From contig NC_012691.1 in assembly GCF_000023065.1 (NCBI RefSeq), positions 606,501-670,500 of the forward strand: 64,000 nucleotides of DNA, written 5' to 3'. The position numbers were made by a program, and so were the translations under genes. Origin of the DNA: Tolumonas auensis DSM 9187. Its GTDB lineage: Bacteria; Pseudomonadota; Gammaproteobacteria; Enterobacterales; Aeromonadaceae. Under the pieces are notes generated by a model. It was not told where the DNA came from. It searched no databases and was given only the letters and a program-made list of their open reading frames with translations. Positions 1-7,565 of this stretch are shown here, in pieces. The first letter of the stretch is position 1; each line of letters opens with the position of its first letter.

Positions 1-1444
1 CCGGAGTATAGCCCATCCCCAACAGCTCATGCTCCGGGATATGATGCGGCTTTTTACAATGCGGACAGAGGCGACGGGCCAGCCGCTGTGCCATGATTAG
101 GGTCACCGACGAGGCGACGTTAAAGGCCGGTACGCCCATATTCAGCAAACGGGTCAGGGTTTCGGCTGCGGAGTTAGTGTGCAGGGTGGATAGCACTAGA
201 TGACCAGTTTGTGCGGCTTTAATGGCGATTTCCGCCGTTTCGAGGTCACGGATTTCGCCGACCATCACGACATCCGGATCCTGACGCAGGAAAGAGCGCA
301 GGGCGTTGGCAAAGGTGAGACCGGCTTTGGGATTGACCTGTACCTGATTAATACCGGCCAGGTTGATTTCTATCGGGTCTTCCGCAGTGGAGATATTCAG
401 TTCACTGGTGTTGAGAATGTTCAGGCCGGTATAGAGCGATACGGTTTTACCCGAACCAGTAGGACCGGTGACCAGGATCATGCCCTGTGGTTTCGCCAGC
501 GTATCCAGATAAAGCTGTTTCTGCTTGTCATCAAAACCGAGCATGTCAATATTCAGGCTGGCGGCAGAAGAATCGAGGATACGCAATACCACTTTTTCGC
601 CCCACATGGTGGGCAAAGTACTGACTCGCAGATCGACTGAACGGTTTTTCGCCAGGCGTAGTTTTATACGGCCATCCTGCGGTAAGCGGCGCTCGGCGAT
701 ATCCAGTCGTGACATCACCTTGAGGCGGGCAGAAAAGCGGTTGGCCAGGTTGACCGGCGGCGTGGCGATTTCATACAAAATACCGTCGATGCGGAAACGG
801 ATGCGGTATGTTTTCTCATACGGTTCAAAATGCAAGTCAGAGGCGCCGCGGCGTACGGCATCGAGCAGCACCTTGTTAATATATTTAACAATCGGCGCAT
901 CGTCGTCACTGTTGGTTTCGAGTGATTCCTGTAACCGGGCTTCATCCATATCACCGGTATCAAAATCCGCGATATGGTCATCCGCTATCGATTTGGAAAA
1001 TGCATCGGCAGTGGGTTCGAGAATGCGCTGAATGGCATTTTGCAGTTTACGTTCATCAACCAGCAGGGCTTCGGTGTGCAGATTGAAGTTGAAACCAAAA
1101 TCTTCCAGCGCGGTGATATTGGTCGGATCAGAAAGCGCAATATAGAGGGTGTTACCCTGAGTATAAATTGGTAAGGCGTGGTGTTTTTCGATTAACTTGG
1201 CATTGAGGTATTTCTGCGGGATTTCGCTTAATTCAAAGGCATCCAGATCCAGCAGCGGGATGCCATACTCCAGCTCACAGAGCTCTGCCAGCTGACTGCT
1301 GCTGATAATATTGTTATCGATCAGATAAGTAACGAGGGTTTTCTTTTCGTTACGGGCTTTTTCCTGCAATAGTCCGGACTGACCATCCTGAATGAGTCCA
1401 GCTCGAATCAGACTGACTAACAAACCATTGGCGGAAGCATTCAT
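1..1444 (-). CDS. pilB: Type IV pilus assembly ATPase PilB (3' end outside window)
   Basis: Hexameric cytoplasmic ATPase that powers pilus extension at the inner membrane. 481 codons are present; the C-terminal part lies beyond base 1. The N-terminal third is the MshE/GspE-N type domain (the start [16 protein letters not shown] is typical). Walker A GPTGSGKT is at residues 327-334, and CPHC, the first half of the family's zinc-binding tetracysteine motif, lies near the cut end. The start is ATG at 1444, preceded by a weak GGATAA. The pilin gene is immediately upstream on the same strand, the Aeromonas tapA-tapB order, separated by a terminator-like hairpin that probably lowers pilB expression relative to pilin. 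Identification is firm; only the end is missing. Confidence 0.95.
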   Translation of the reverse strand, partial: MNASANGLLVSLIRAGLIQDGQSGLLQEKARNEKKTLVTYLIDNNIISSSQLAELCELEYGIPLLDLDAFELSEIPQKYLNAKLIEKHHALPIYTQGNTLYIALSDPTNITALEDFGFNFNLHTEALLVDERKLQNAIQRILEPTADAFSKSIADDHIADFDTGDMDEARLQESLETNSDDDAPIVKYINKVLLDAVRRGASDLHFEPYEKTYRIRFRIDGILYEIATPPVNLANRFSARLKVMSRLDIAERRLPQDGRIKLRLAKNRSVDLRVSTLPTMWGEKVVLRILDSSAASLNIDMLGFDDKQKQLYLDTLAKPQGMILVTGPTGSGKTVSLYTGLNILNTSELNISTAEDPIEINLAGINQVQVNPKAGLTFANALRSFLRQDPDVVMVGEIRDLETAEIAIKAAQTGHLVLSTLHTNSAAETLTRLLNMGVPAFNVASSVTLIMAQRLARRLCPHCKKPHHIPEHELLGMGYTP

Positions 1445-1458
1445 TATTATTATCCGGT

Positions 1459-1493
1459 AAAAACTCATGGCAAGTTATTACCTGCCATGAGTA
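1459..1493 (-). terminator. Hairpin with U-tract between pilin and pilB
   Basis: Perfect 10-bp stem ACTCATGGCA / TGCCATGAGT at 1463-1492. On the minus strand it is followed by TTTTTA. It lies 30 bases after the pilin stop and 15 bases before the pilB start, so it can act as a partial terminator giving more pilin than PilB transcript. Confidence 0.75.
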
Positions 1494-1523
1494 GATCAAA
1501 TATCAGCTAAATATAAATCTTTG

Positions 1524-1967
1524 TTAGGCTGCAGGAACATCTGCAGCTGCATCATATTCACATCCAGTGGCAAAATCCCAAGTGATTTTGCCTGTAGTAT
1601 TATCAAGAGTACCGTCTACGATACAAGATTTGCTTCCTGTCGCTGGGGTACCATTAAGTGTAATTTTGATAGCAGTACCATTCGCTGCGATAGTCCCGAT
1701 TGGGGCAGTTGTGGCTAACATATTGTCTGTTAATGCAAAGTCAGGCAGACCTAATTCACCAAGTGTATCACAATCAGCTAAGTCACCATTTTTAGCATAA
1801 CAAACGGTCATTGATGTTTTCAGGCCATCAGCGGCAGTAACCAGCTCTGAGTAACGAGCTTCACGGGTATAGTTCTGGTATGCAGGCAGTGCAATCGCAG
1901 CCAAAATAGCAATAATCGCCACGACGATCATCAATTCAATAAGGGTAAAACCGGATTGTTTTTTCAT
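1524..1967 (-). CDS. pilA: Type IV major pilin (PilA/TapA family)
   Basis: Structural subunit of the type IV pilus. 147 aa. It has a short leader MKKQSG followed by the processing site G/FTLIEL and the hydrophobic assembly helix ([20 protein letters not shown]), with Glu5 of the mature protein present. Four cysteines lie in the globular part: two around residues 55-65 and two bounding a C-terminal loop (KSCIVDG ... ATGCEYD), the usual D-region disulfide. The start is supported by AAGGAAA 8 bases upstream. It is followed by pilB, as in tapA-tapB of Aeromonas. The variable globular domain prevents a finer assignment; a minor pilin is unlikely because of gene order. Confidence 0.93.
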   Translation of the reverse strand: MKKQSGFTLIELMIVVAIIAILAAIALPAYQNYTREARYSELVTAADGLKTSMTVCYAKNGDLADCDTLGELGLPDFALTDNMLATTAPIGTIAANGTAIKITLNGTPATGSKSCIVDGTLDNTTGKITWDFATGCEYDAAADVPAA

Positions 1968-2166
1968 TTGTAGTTTCCTTACAGTTAGACTGTATTCCTG
2001 TTTATAGGTTGAGAGAGCAGATACTCAATATCGATTGCATACATCCGAATCAATATCGCGCACAAATCAAAGTGTAGCCGCTCTTGCAAAAAGCGTCCAC
2101 ACTCTATTGAGTCTAACCGATATCTAATGACAAATTTGTGACAAGGTGATGATATTTTTAAAGCGG

Positions 2167-2205
2167 AATAACCCTATAAAATTGATTTATAGGGTTATTT
2201 TTTTG
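2167..2205 (+). terminator. Terminator-like hairpin, plus orientation
   Basis: AATAACCCTATAAA (2167-2180) pairs with TTTATAGGGTTATT (2187-2200) and is followed by a T-run on the plus strand. No plus-strand gene lies upstream within 700 bases. It may protect purD from antisense reading or back up the purD terminator in the reverse direction, where the U-tract is poor. Confidence 0.5.
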
Positions 2206-2218
2206 TGATGAGCTGCGT

Positions 2219-2255
2219 AAAAAAGTGCAAAGTGAATTGATGTTTCACTTTGCAC
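2219..2255 (-). terminator. purD terminator
   Basis: Perfect 12-bp stem GTGCAAAGTGAA / TTCACTTTGCAC (2225-2255) with a 7-nt loop. On the minus strand it is followed by TTTTTT. It begins 9 bases after the purD stop codon. Confidence 0.9.
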
Positions 2256-2263
2256 CTGATCCA

Positions 2264-3550
2264 TTATTTCTGTTCGCGGGCGATAGCGCGCCAGGCGATA
2301 TCTTTACGGTAGTAGATGCCGTTCCAGCTGATGGTTTCCGCTAACGCGTAAGCATTTTTCTGTGCTTCCGCGACAGTAGCGCCCAGCGCGGTGGCACAGA
2401 GCACACGACCACCGGCGGTGATGATGTTGCCATCCTGTTCTGCGGTGCCGGCGTGGAATACTTTGGCGGTATCCGGCTCAGACGTTGGCAGGCCGGAGAT
2501 CACGTCACCTTTCTGCACTTCAGCCGGGTAACCGGCAGCAGCCAGCACAATACCCACCGCAGGGCGTGGATCGTAATCCGCGGTTTTCTGATCCAGTTCA
2601 CCGGCACAGGCAGCCAGACATAACTCAACCAGATCAGAGCGCATACGCAGCATGATCGGCTGGGTTTCCGGATCACCGAAGCGGCAGTTGAATTCGATCA
2701 CTTTCGGGTTGCCCTGCGGATCGATCATCAGACCGGCATACAGGAAACCGGTATAAGGATTACCTTCGGCGGCCATGCCTTGTACGGTTGGCCAGATCAC
2801 CAGTTGCATGACTTTGTCATGGACTTCCTGTGTCACGACTGGTGCCGGGGAGTAAGCACCCATACCGCCGGTATTCGGGCCGGTATCACCGTCGCCGATG
2901 CGTTTGTGATCCTGACTGGTGGCCATTGGCAGTACATTTTTGCCATCAACCATGACGATGAAAGAGGCTTCTTCACCGTCGAGAAATTCTTCGATCACCA
3001 CACGGCTGCCAGCGTCACCGAAGGCATTGCCGGAGAGCATATCGCGTACGGCTTCTTCGGCTTCTTCCAGCGTCATGGCGACAATTACGCCTTTACCGGC
3101 TGCCAGACCATCAGCTTTGATGACGATCGGGGCGCCTTTTTCTTTCAGGTAGGCCAGAGCCGGTTCGATTTCAGTGAAATTCTGATAATCAGCAGTCGGG
3201 ATGTTGTGGCGCGCCAGAAAATCTTTGGTGAAGGCTTTGGAGCCTTCCAGTTGTGCTGCTGCTTCAGTCGGGCCGAAAATTTTCAGGCCTGCGGCGCGGA
3301 ATGCATCAACCACACCAATCACCAGCGGGGCTTCGGGGCCTACGATGGTGAGGCCGATATTCTGTTGTTTGGCGAAGGCCAGTAAAGCCGGAACATCAGT
3401 GGCACTGATATTTACGTTTTCGACTTTGGCTTCACGCGCTGAGCCTGTGTTACCCGGTGCGACAAATACTTTGTCTGCCAGCGGTGATTGAGCGGCTTTC
3501 CATGCCAGTGCATGTTCACGACCGCCATTACCGATAATTAAAACATTCAT
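2264..3550 (-). CDS. purD: Phosphoribosylamine-glycine ligase
   Basis: GAR synthetase, the ATP-dependent joining of glycine to phosphoribosylamine in step 2 of de novo purine synthesis; cytosolic monomer. 428 aa, the normal length. The N-terminus MNVLIIGNGGREHALAWK is diagnostic, followed by the ATP-grasp domain (IVIKADGLAAGKGV, IEEFLDGEEAS, NTGGMGAYSPAP) and the C-terminal rudiment-hybrid domain. It lies downstream of purH on the same strand, the purHD order, but with 363 bases between them instead of the usual few. That gap holds a diverged copy of the intergenic repeat seen at 5.7-6.7 kb. A strong terminator follows the gene. Confidence 0.97.
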   Translation of the reverse strand: MNVLIIGNGGREHALAWKAAQSPLADKVFVAPGNTGSAREAKVENVNISATDVPALLAFAKQQNIGLTIVGPEAPLVIGVVDAFRAAGLKIFGPTEAAAQLEGSKAFTKDFLARHNIPTADYQNFTEIEPALAYLKEKGAPIVIKADGLAAGKGVIVAMTLEEAEEAVRDMLSGNAFGDAGSRVVIEEFLDGEEASFIVMVDGKNVLPMATSQDHKRIGDGDTGPNTGGMGAYSPAPVVTQEVHDKVMQLVIWPTVQGMAAEGNPYTGFLYAGLMIDPQGNPKVIEFNCRFGDPETQPIMLRMRSDLVELCLAACAGELDQKTADYDPRPAVGIVLAAAGYPAEVQKGDVISGLPTSEPDTAKVFHAGTAEQDGNIITAGGRVLCATALGATVAEAQKNAYALAETISWNGIYYRKDIAWRAIAREQK

Positions 3551-3637
3551 CCTGTATTCTCCTGCACTGAGTTTCGTGTTTCAGTGATAACGTAATTCGT
3601 TAATTCCGGTGTCTTTTTTCCAGTATCGTTGCAGCCA

Positions 3638-3728
3638 ACCGCTCCACTTTGCGACTCGTCGTGAACCCATCCATGGGGACTCCGCTGCGCCATCCATGGC
3701 GCAGAGGGTCGCAAAGCGGAGCAGTTGT
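3638..3728 (+). repeat. Diverged intergenic palindromic repeat, copy A
   Basis: Lies between purH and purD. Outer arms GCTCCACTTTGCGAC (3642-3656) and GTCGCAAAGCGGAGC (3709-3723) pair with one mismatch and extend a few bases further. The core has the two inner palindromes shared with copies B-E (CCCATCCATGGGG and CTGCGCCATCCATGGCGCAG). The arms differ from B-E while the core is conserved, as in a family of related elements. The rest of 3551-3913 shows no gene. Confidence 0.8.
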
Positions 3729-3913
3729 CTTCCATCCGGATATCAATGCCTGTGGCAGTGAGTCATTAATTTCTCATTATAAAGTGCTGTTCTGGCGGGA
3801 TAGGAGGCGAGGCGCTGGCCAGGAGGGGCACCGCAGTTGACTGATGGTCAATGAGGATGCACATTCCGGCCTGCAACGAAGCATACTGCCCGCCAGGGCA
3901 GCACGAGAAAAGA

Positions 3914-5506
3914 TTAATGGCGGAAATGACGCATATTCGTAAACACCATCGCCATGCCGTGTTCATCAGCGGCGTCGATCACTTCCTGATCGCGCATTGA
4001 ACCGCCCGGCTGAATGACACAGGTGATACCGGCTTCGGCAGCGGCGTCGATACCGTCGCGGAACGGGAAGAAAGCGTCAGAGGCCATGACGGAACCTTTT
4101 ACTTCCAGACCTTCATCGGCGGCTTTGATACCGGCGATTTTCGCGGAGTAAACACGGCTCATCTGACCGGCACCGACGCCGATGGTCATGCTGTCTTTAG
4201 CGTAGACAATGGCGTTAGATTTCACGAATTTGCCGACTTTCCAGCAGAACAGCAGATCTTTCAGTTCCTGTTCAGTAGGCTGACGTTTGGTCACGACTTT
4301 CAGATCGGTCAGAGTCACCATGCCCTGATCGCGATCCTGCACCAGCAGGCCGCCGTTCACGCGTTTCACATCGAAACCGTTAGCTTTACCCTGCCACTGA
4401 CCGCATTCCAGCAGACGGACGTTGGCTTTTTTCGCGACTACAGCTTTGGCTTCTTCACTGACCACAGGCGCAATGATCACTTCAACGAACTGACGGCTGA
4501 CGATGGCTTCTGCAGTGGCTGCATCCAGTTCACGGTTGAAGGCGATGATGCCGCCGAAAGCGGAAGTCGGGTCGGTCTGGTAAGCGCGGTTGTAGGCTTC
4601 GAGAATATCGTTACCCAGCGCAACGCCACATGGATTGGCGTGTTTTACGATCACACAGGCTGGTTCGGCAAATTCTTTCACGCATTCCAGCGCCGCGTCA
4701 GTATCTGCGATGTTGTTGTAGGAGAGTGCTTTGCCCTGCAACTGGGTCGCGGTAGAAACAGAGGCTTCTTTCACATCCGCTTCAACATAGAAAGCAGCGG
4801 CCTGATGGCTGTTTTCGCCGTAGCGCATATCCTGCTTTTTGATGAACTGGAAGTTGATGGTGCGCGGGAATTTGGAATCTGCGCTGGCTTCGTCCTGTAC
4901 ACCGTAAGTTGGCACTTTGGTACCAAAGTAGTTGGCGATCATGCCGTCGTAAGCAGCGGTGTGTTCGAACGCGGCAATCGCCAGATCGAAACGGGTGGTG
5001 TAGGTCAGTGAGTTAGCGTTGGCATCCATTTCAGCCAGAACACGGGTGTAATCTTTCGCATTCACGACGATGGTGACGTCTTTGTGGTTTTTCGCCGCAG
5101 AGCGCACCATGGTCGGGCCGCCGATATCGATGTTTTCGATGGCGTCTTCTAATGCACAGTCTGGATTTGCGACGGTAGCGGCAAACGGGTAGAGGTTAAC
5201 TGCGACCAGATCGATTGGTTTGATGCCATGCTGGGTCATGATGGCGTCGTCGGTATTGCGACGACCCAGGATGCCACCGTGAACTTTCGGGTGCAGGGTT
5301 TTAACTCGACCATCCATCATTTCCGGGAAGCCGGTGTAATCCGAAACTTCGGTTACAGCCAGGCCAGCATCCGCGAGCAGGCGCGCAGTGCCGCCGGTGG
5401 AGAGCAGTTCTACTCCGCGTTGTTGCAGGGCACGGGCGAACTCGACGATACCGGTTTTGTCTGAAACGCTGAGCAGGGCACGGCGGATTGGGCGAGCGTT
5501 TTCCAT
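3914..5506 (-). CDS. purH: Bifunctional AICAR transformylase / IMP cyclohydrolase
   Basis: Carries out the last two steps of IMP synthesis: formylation of AICAR by 10-formyl-THF, then ring closure. 530 aa, standard length. The N-terminal MGS-fold cyclohydrolase domain (about residues 1-150) includes [10 protein letters not shown] at 69-78. The C-terminal transformylase domain includes [12 protein letters not shown] and [10 protein letters not shown]. The end [24 protein letters not shown]...RHFRH is typical. Its likely operon partner purD follows on the same strand. I saw no PurR-type operator upstream; that region is instead occupied by repeat copies B and C. Confidence 0.97.
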
Positions 5507-5680
5507 CTCTACTTTGTCCTCAAAATTGGTTCACGGAAGAGTCAGGATTCAGCATGGGCTGCATCCTGTTTTCGGGGGCGTATTTTACACCAAAAGCGGG
5601 GATGGTAGGATTTTTATTGCTGCAACTTCCCTGGCATGTCGTGAATCAATCCAATTGGACTCGAACCTTCCCTGGTGAAA

Positions 5681-5740
5681 CCGGCCAAAGGGAGCAACTT
5701 CACCCGACACGCCGTGAACCCATCCGTGGGGGCTCCGCTG
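5681..5740 (+). repeat. Intergenic palindromic repeat, copy B (left part only)
   Basis: Matches the left 55-60 bases of copies C-E: CCGGCCAAAGGGAGCAACTTC, then GACACGCCGTGAACCCATCC and GGGGGCTCCGC. The sequence then diverges and runs directly into copy C. It looks like a truncated copy joined head-to-tail to C. Bases 5741-5765 resemble the lead-in that also precedes B and D (CTTCC...TG.GAAACCGG). Confidence 0.85.
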
Positions 5741-5765
5741 TTGCACCTTCCCCTGCGAAACCGGC

Positions 5766-5861
5766 CAAAGGAAGCAACTTCGCCGACACGCCGTGAACCC
5801 GTCCTTGGGGGCTCCACCGCGCCTTCCCTGGCGCGGAGGGTCTCTGAAGTTGTTCCCTTTG
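5766..5861 (+). repeat. Intergenic palindromic repeat, copy C (96 bp)
   Basis: Terminal arms CAAAGGAAGCAACTTC (5766-5781) and GAAGTTGTTCCCTTTG (5846-5861). The inner stem CCGCGCC/GGCGCGG (about 5817-5836) sits in the right half, and the shared GTGAACCCGTCC...GGGGGCTCC block in the left. It lies directly upstream of the toxin-antitoxin promoter. Confidence 0.92.
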
Positions 5862-5903
5862 TCTGCTGTGTGAATTATAGCAAGTCTTATATTTGGAGTA
5901 TTT

Positions 5904-5960
5904 AAAGTGTTTTTAAGGGTGCTTTTAATAGTGCTATAATGAAAACGTAAGCATAGGAGT
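5904..5960 (+). promoter_or_regulatory. Promoter and possible operator of the toxin-antitoxin pair
   Basis: An extended -10 (TG-C-TATAAT, 5932-5940) lies 28 bases before the antitoxin ATG, with only a weak -35 (TTTAAG, 5912-5917). Three roughly 12-base direct repeats of the form GTGNTTTTAA overlap it (near 5907, 5919 and 5931, the last carrying the -10). Such repeats could be where the antitoxin or the complex binds for autoregulation. AGGAG at 5955-5959 is the ribosome binding site. Confidence 0.6.
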
Positions 5961-5967
5961 ATCGAAT

Positions 5968-6219
5968 ATGGCATATCAAATTCTGACATCTGTTGCAGCC
6001 AGCATCACTGAGCTGAAGAAAAATCCGATGGGAACGGCAATGGAGGGGGAAGGTCAGCCGGTCGCTATTCTGAATCGCAATGAACCGGCTTTTTATATCG
6101 TCCCGCCTGCATTGTTTGGCTATTTTCAGGAGTTAGCTGAGGATGCTGAATTGAATCGGATCGCTGATGAACGAATGAATAATCCTGAGTTTATCGAGAT
6201 CAGTATTGATGACCTATAG
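5968..6219 (+). CDS. stbD: Antitoxin, Phd/YefM-like family (StbD type)
   Basis: Putative labile antitoxin that neutralises the RelE-like toxin encoded next and represses the operon. 83 aa. The N-terminal part (AYQILTSVAASITELKKNP, GQPVAILNRNEPAFYIVP) is the Phd/YefM DNA-binding fold as in StbD. The acidic C-terminal tail (NNPEFIEISIDDL) is the usual toxin-wrapping segment. The ATG at 5968 has AGGAGT 7 bases upstream. The stop overlaps the toxin start, giving translational coupling. The pair sits alone between two groups of 96-bp repeats and has no functional link to purH or the Lrp gene, suggesting acquisition. The StbD name is by resemblance; RelB-like is the alternative label. Confidence 0.85.
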   Translation: MAYQILTSVAASITELKKNPMGTAMEGEGQPVAILNRNEPAFYIVPPALFGYFQELAEDAELNRIADERMNNPEFIEISIDDL

Positions 6220-6490
6220 ACTGAAATTTGAGAAAAGAGCCTGGAAAGAGTGGGAGAAGCTAGGTCATCCGGTCAGAGATCAGTTTAAAAAGAAGCTGGC
6301 CGAGCGCCTGAAAAATCCTCGTGTTCCGAGTGCCAAGCTCAGTGGTCATGCTGATCGTTATAAAATCAAGTTGCGGTCAGCTGGCTATCGGTTGGTTTAT
6401 CAGGTGTTCGATGATGAAGTGGTTGTCAGTGTGATCGCCGTTGGTAAGCGCGAAAATTCGGATATTTATAATACGGCCAGCGGGCGTTAA
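6209..6490 (+). CDS. stbE: Toxin, RelE/ParE family (StbE type)
   Basis: Predicted mRNA-cleaving toxin (ribosome-dependent RNase in RelE/StbE). 93 aa from the ATG at 6209, which overlaps the antitoxin stop; a TTG one codon earlier is a less likely start. Features are the RelE opening YRLKFEKRAWKEWEKLG, the basic helix QFKKKLAERLKNP, LSGHADRYKIKLRSAGYRLVYQV with conserved basic and Tyr residues, and the closing VVVSVIAVGKREN. The length is normal and the reading frame intact, so it is probably functional. It forms an operon with the antitoxin and has no terminator before the flanking repeat. Confidence 0.88.
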   Translation: MTYRLKFEKRAWKEWEKLGHPVRDQFKKKLAERLKNPRVPSAKLSGHADRYKIKLRSAGYRLVYQVFDDEVVVSVIAVGKRENSDIYNTASGR

Positions 6491-6528
6491 GTTCACAATT
6501 CTACCGAGTCTTCCATGGTGAAACCGGC

Positions 6529-6624
6529 CAAAGGGAGCAACTTCGCCGACACGCCGTGAACCCATCCATGGGGGCTCCACCGCGCCATCCCTGGCGCGGA
6601 GGGTCTCTGAAGTTGCTCCCTTTG
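6529..6624 (+). repeat. Intergenic palindromic repeat, copy D (96 bp)
   Basis: Perfect 16-bp terminal inverted arms CAAAGGGAGCAACTTC (6529-6544) and GAAGTTGCTCCCTTTG (6609-6624). The inner stem CCGCGCC ATCCCT GGCGCGG is at 6580-6599. Same orientation as copies B, C and E. It starts 38 bases after the toxin stop. Confidence 0.93.
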
Positions 6625-6653
6625 TCTGCCGGGTCATCTTCTGTGAGGACGGC

Positions 6654-6749
6654 CAAAGGAAGCAGCTTCGCCGACACGCCATGAACCCGTCCATGGGGGC
6701 TCCGCCGCGCCATCCCTGGCGCGGAGGGTCTCTGAAGTTGCTCCCTTTA
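6654..6749 (+). repeat. Intergenic palindromic repeat, copy E (96 bp)
   Basis: Arms CAAAGGAAGCAGCTTC (6654-6669) and GAAGTTGCTCCCTTTA (6734-6749), the same internal organisation and exactly the same length as C and D. It lies 29 bases after D, in tandem orientation, and 33 bases from the 3' end of the Lrp-family gene. Confidence 0.93.
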
Positions 6750-6782
6750 GCCGGACAGGTGACGGATTAAGCTCTTTACTGC

Positions 6783-7256
6783 TTATTCCAGATGATCGAG
6801 CGGCAGCGAGGTGAACTGTTTGACCTGTTGCAGGACGAAGCTGGAGCGTACGCCGGTGACGCCGTCGATGCGGGTCAGTTTTTCCAGCAGGAAATGCTGG
6901 TAGTATTCCATATCGGGTACTACTACTTTGAGCTGGTAGTCGGCATCGTTACCGGTGATCAGGGCGCATTCCATCACTTCCGGCATTTCGGATACCGATT
7001 GATTGAAGTTATTCAGGCGCTCCGGGGTGTGCTTGTCCATGTTGATATGGATGTAAGCGATCAGTTTTAAATTCAGTTTTTCCGGGTTAAGCAGGGTAAC
7101 ATGCTTTAAAATCAGCCCTGATTCTTCCAGTGCCTTGATACGGCGTGAACAGGGTGAAGGGGATAACCCGACTTGTTCGGCGAGATCCAGATTGCTGATG
7201 CGGGCATCTTTCTGCATCAGGTTCAGAATTTTTTTGTCTAAACGGTCTAATTTCAT
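6783..7256 (-). CDS. Lrp/AsnC family transcriptional regulator
   Basis: DNA-binding regulator with an effector-sensing RAM domain, probably responding to an amino acid. 157 aa from ATG 7256 (MKLDRLDKKILNLMQ), preceded by GGAA. The N-terminal winged HTH spans about residues 5-60 (ISNLDLAEQVGLSPSPCSRRIKAL), and the C-terminal RAM domain about 65-150 (ALITGNDADYQLKVVVPDMEYYQHF). It resembles the DecR/YbaO branch more than Lrp itself, but the ligand cannot be told from sequence. The divergent stretch upstream holds the candidate small RNA, not an obvious target operon. Confidence 0.9.
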   Translation of the reverse strand: MKLDRLDKKILNLMQKDARISNLDLAEQVGLSPSPCSRRIKALEESGLILKHVTLLNPEKLNLKLIAYIHINMDKHTPERLNNFNQSVSEMPEVMECALITGNDADYQLKVVVPDMEYYQHFLLEKLTRIDGVTGVRSSFVLQQVKQFTSLPLDHLE

Positions 7257-7347
7257 AAATTCCAATTATTCAGCAATAACTGATTATAGATTTGAGTATT
7301 ATTGGTGAATTCGTGCGCAAAAACCAGCTTTTAATGCAATTTTCGCA

Positions 7348-7558
7348 ATCACATTCTAAAGCGGATGACGTATTATTTATCTCGTTCGGGTGGAACGAAC
7401 ACTACGACTAAATTTTGCAAGGTACTCTTACCGGAGGAAGCTTGCCGCAACGTCTGACGGCTTACCGGACGCTCAGATGGACTGGATCCAGTTACCGCTG
7501 CCAACACAAGGTAATCATCATTACCAAAGAGAGGGGTCTGCATTGCAGACCCTTTTTT
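7348..7558 (+). ncRNA. Candidate small RNA, about 175 nt, with its own promoter and terminator
   Basis: The -10 TATTAT (7371-7376) lies 17 bp from ATCACA (7348-7353), so the transcript would start near 7383. Its first bases form a hairpin with stem GTTCG/CGAAC and loop GGTGGAA (7384-7400). Further on are GGAGGA (near 7433), the repeated CTTACCGGA, CTGGATCCAG (near 7490) and a GGTAA/TTACC hairpin (7510-7525). It ends in a clean plus-strand terminator, stem GGGTCTGC/GCAGACCC (7534-7552) plus TTTTTT. No credible coding frame is present. Several GGA motifs, some in hairpin loops, would suit a CsrA-binding RNA, but I recognise no known family, so the function is open. Confidence 0.5.
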
Positions 7559-7565
7559 GTGCAGC

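Noticed and set aside
2060-2110. Sigma-54 promoter for the pilin gene
   Set aside because: On the minus strand TGGACGCTTTTTGCA looks similar, but GG and GC are 9 bases apart instead of 10, which abolishes sigma-54 recognition in known promoters.
5507-5680. PurR operator for purHD
   Set aside because: No sequence close to the ACGCAAACGTTTGCGT palindrome is present between purH and the repeats.
5585-6713. Several open frames with MDGF.ACRRSC-type peptides
   Set aside because: They are translations of the 96-bp repeats. The same peptide fragments recur because the DNA repeats, not because a protein is conserved.
5681-6749. CRISPR array
   Set aside because: Only four copies, each 96 bp with internal palindromes, no regular short spacers and no cas genes nearby.
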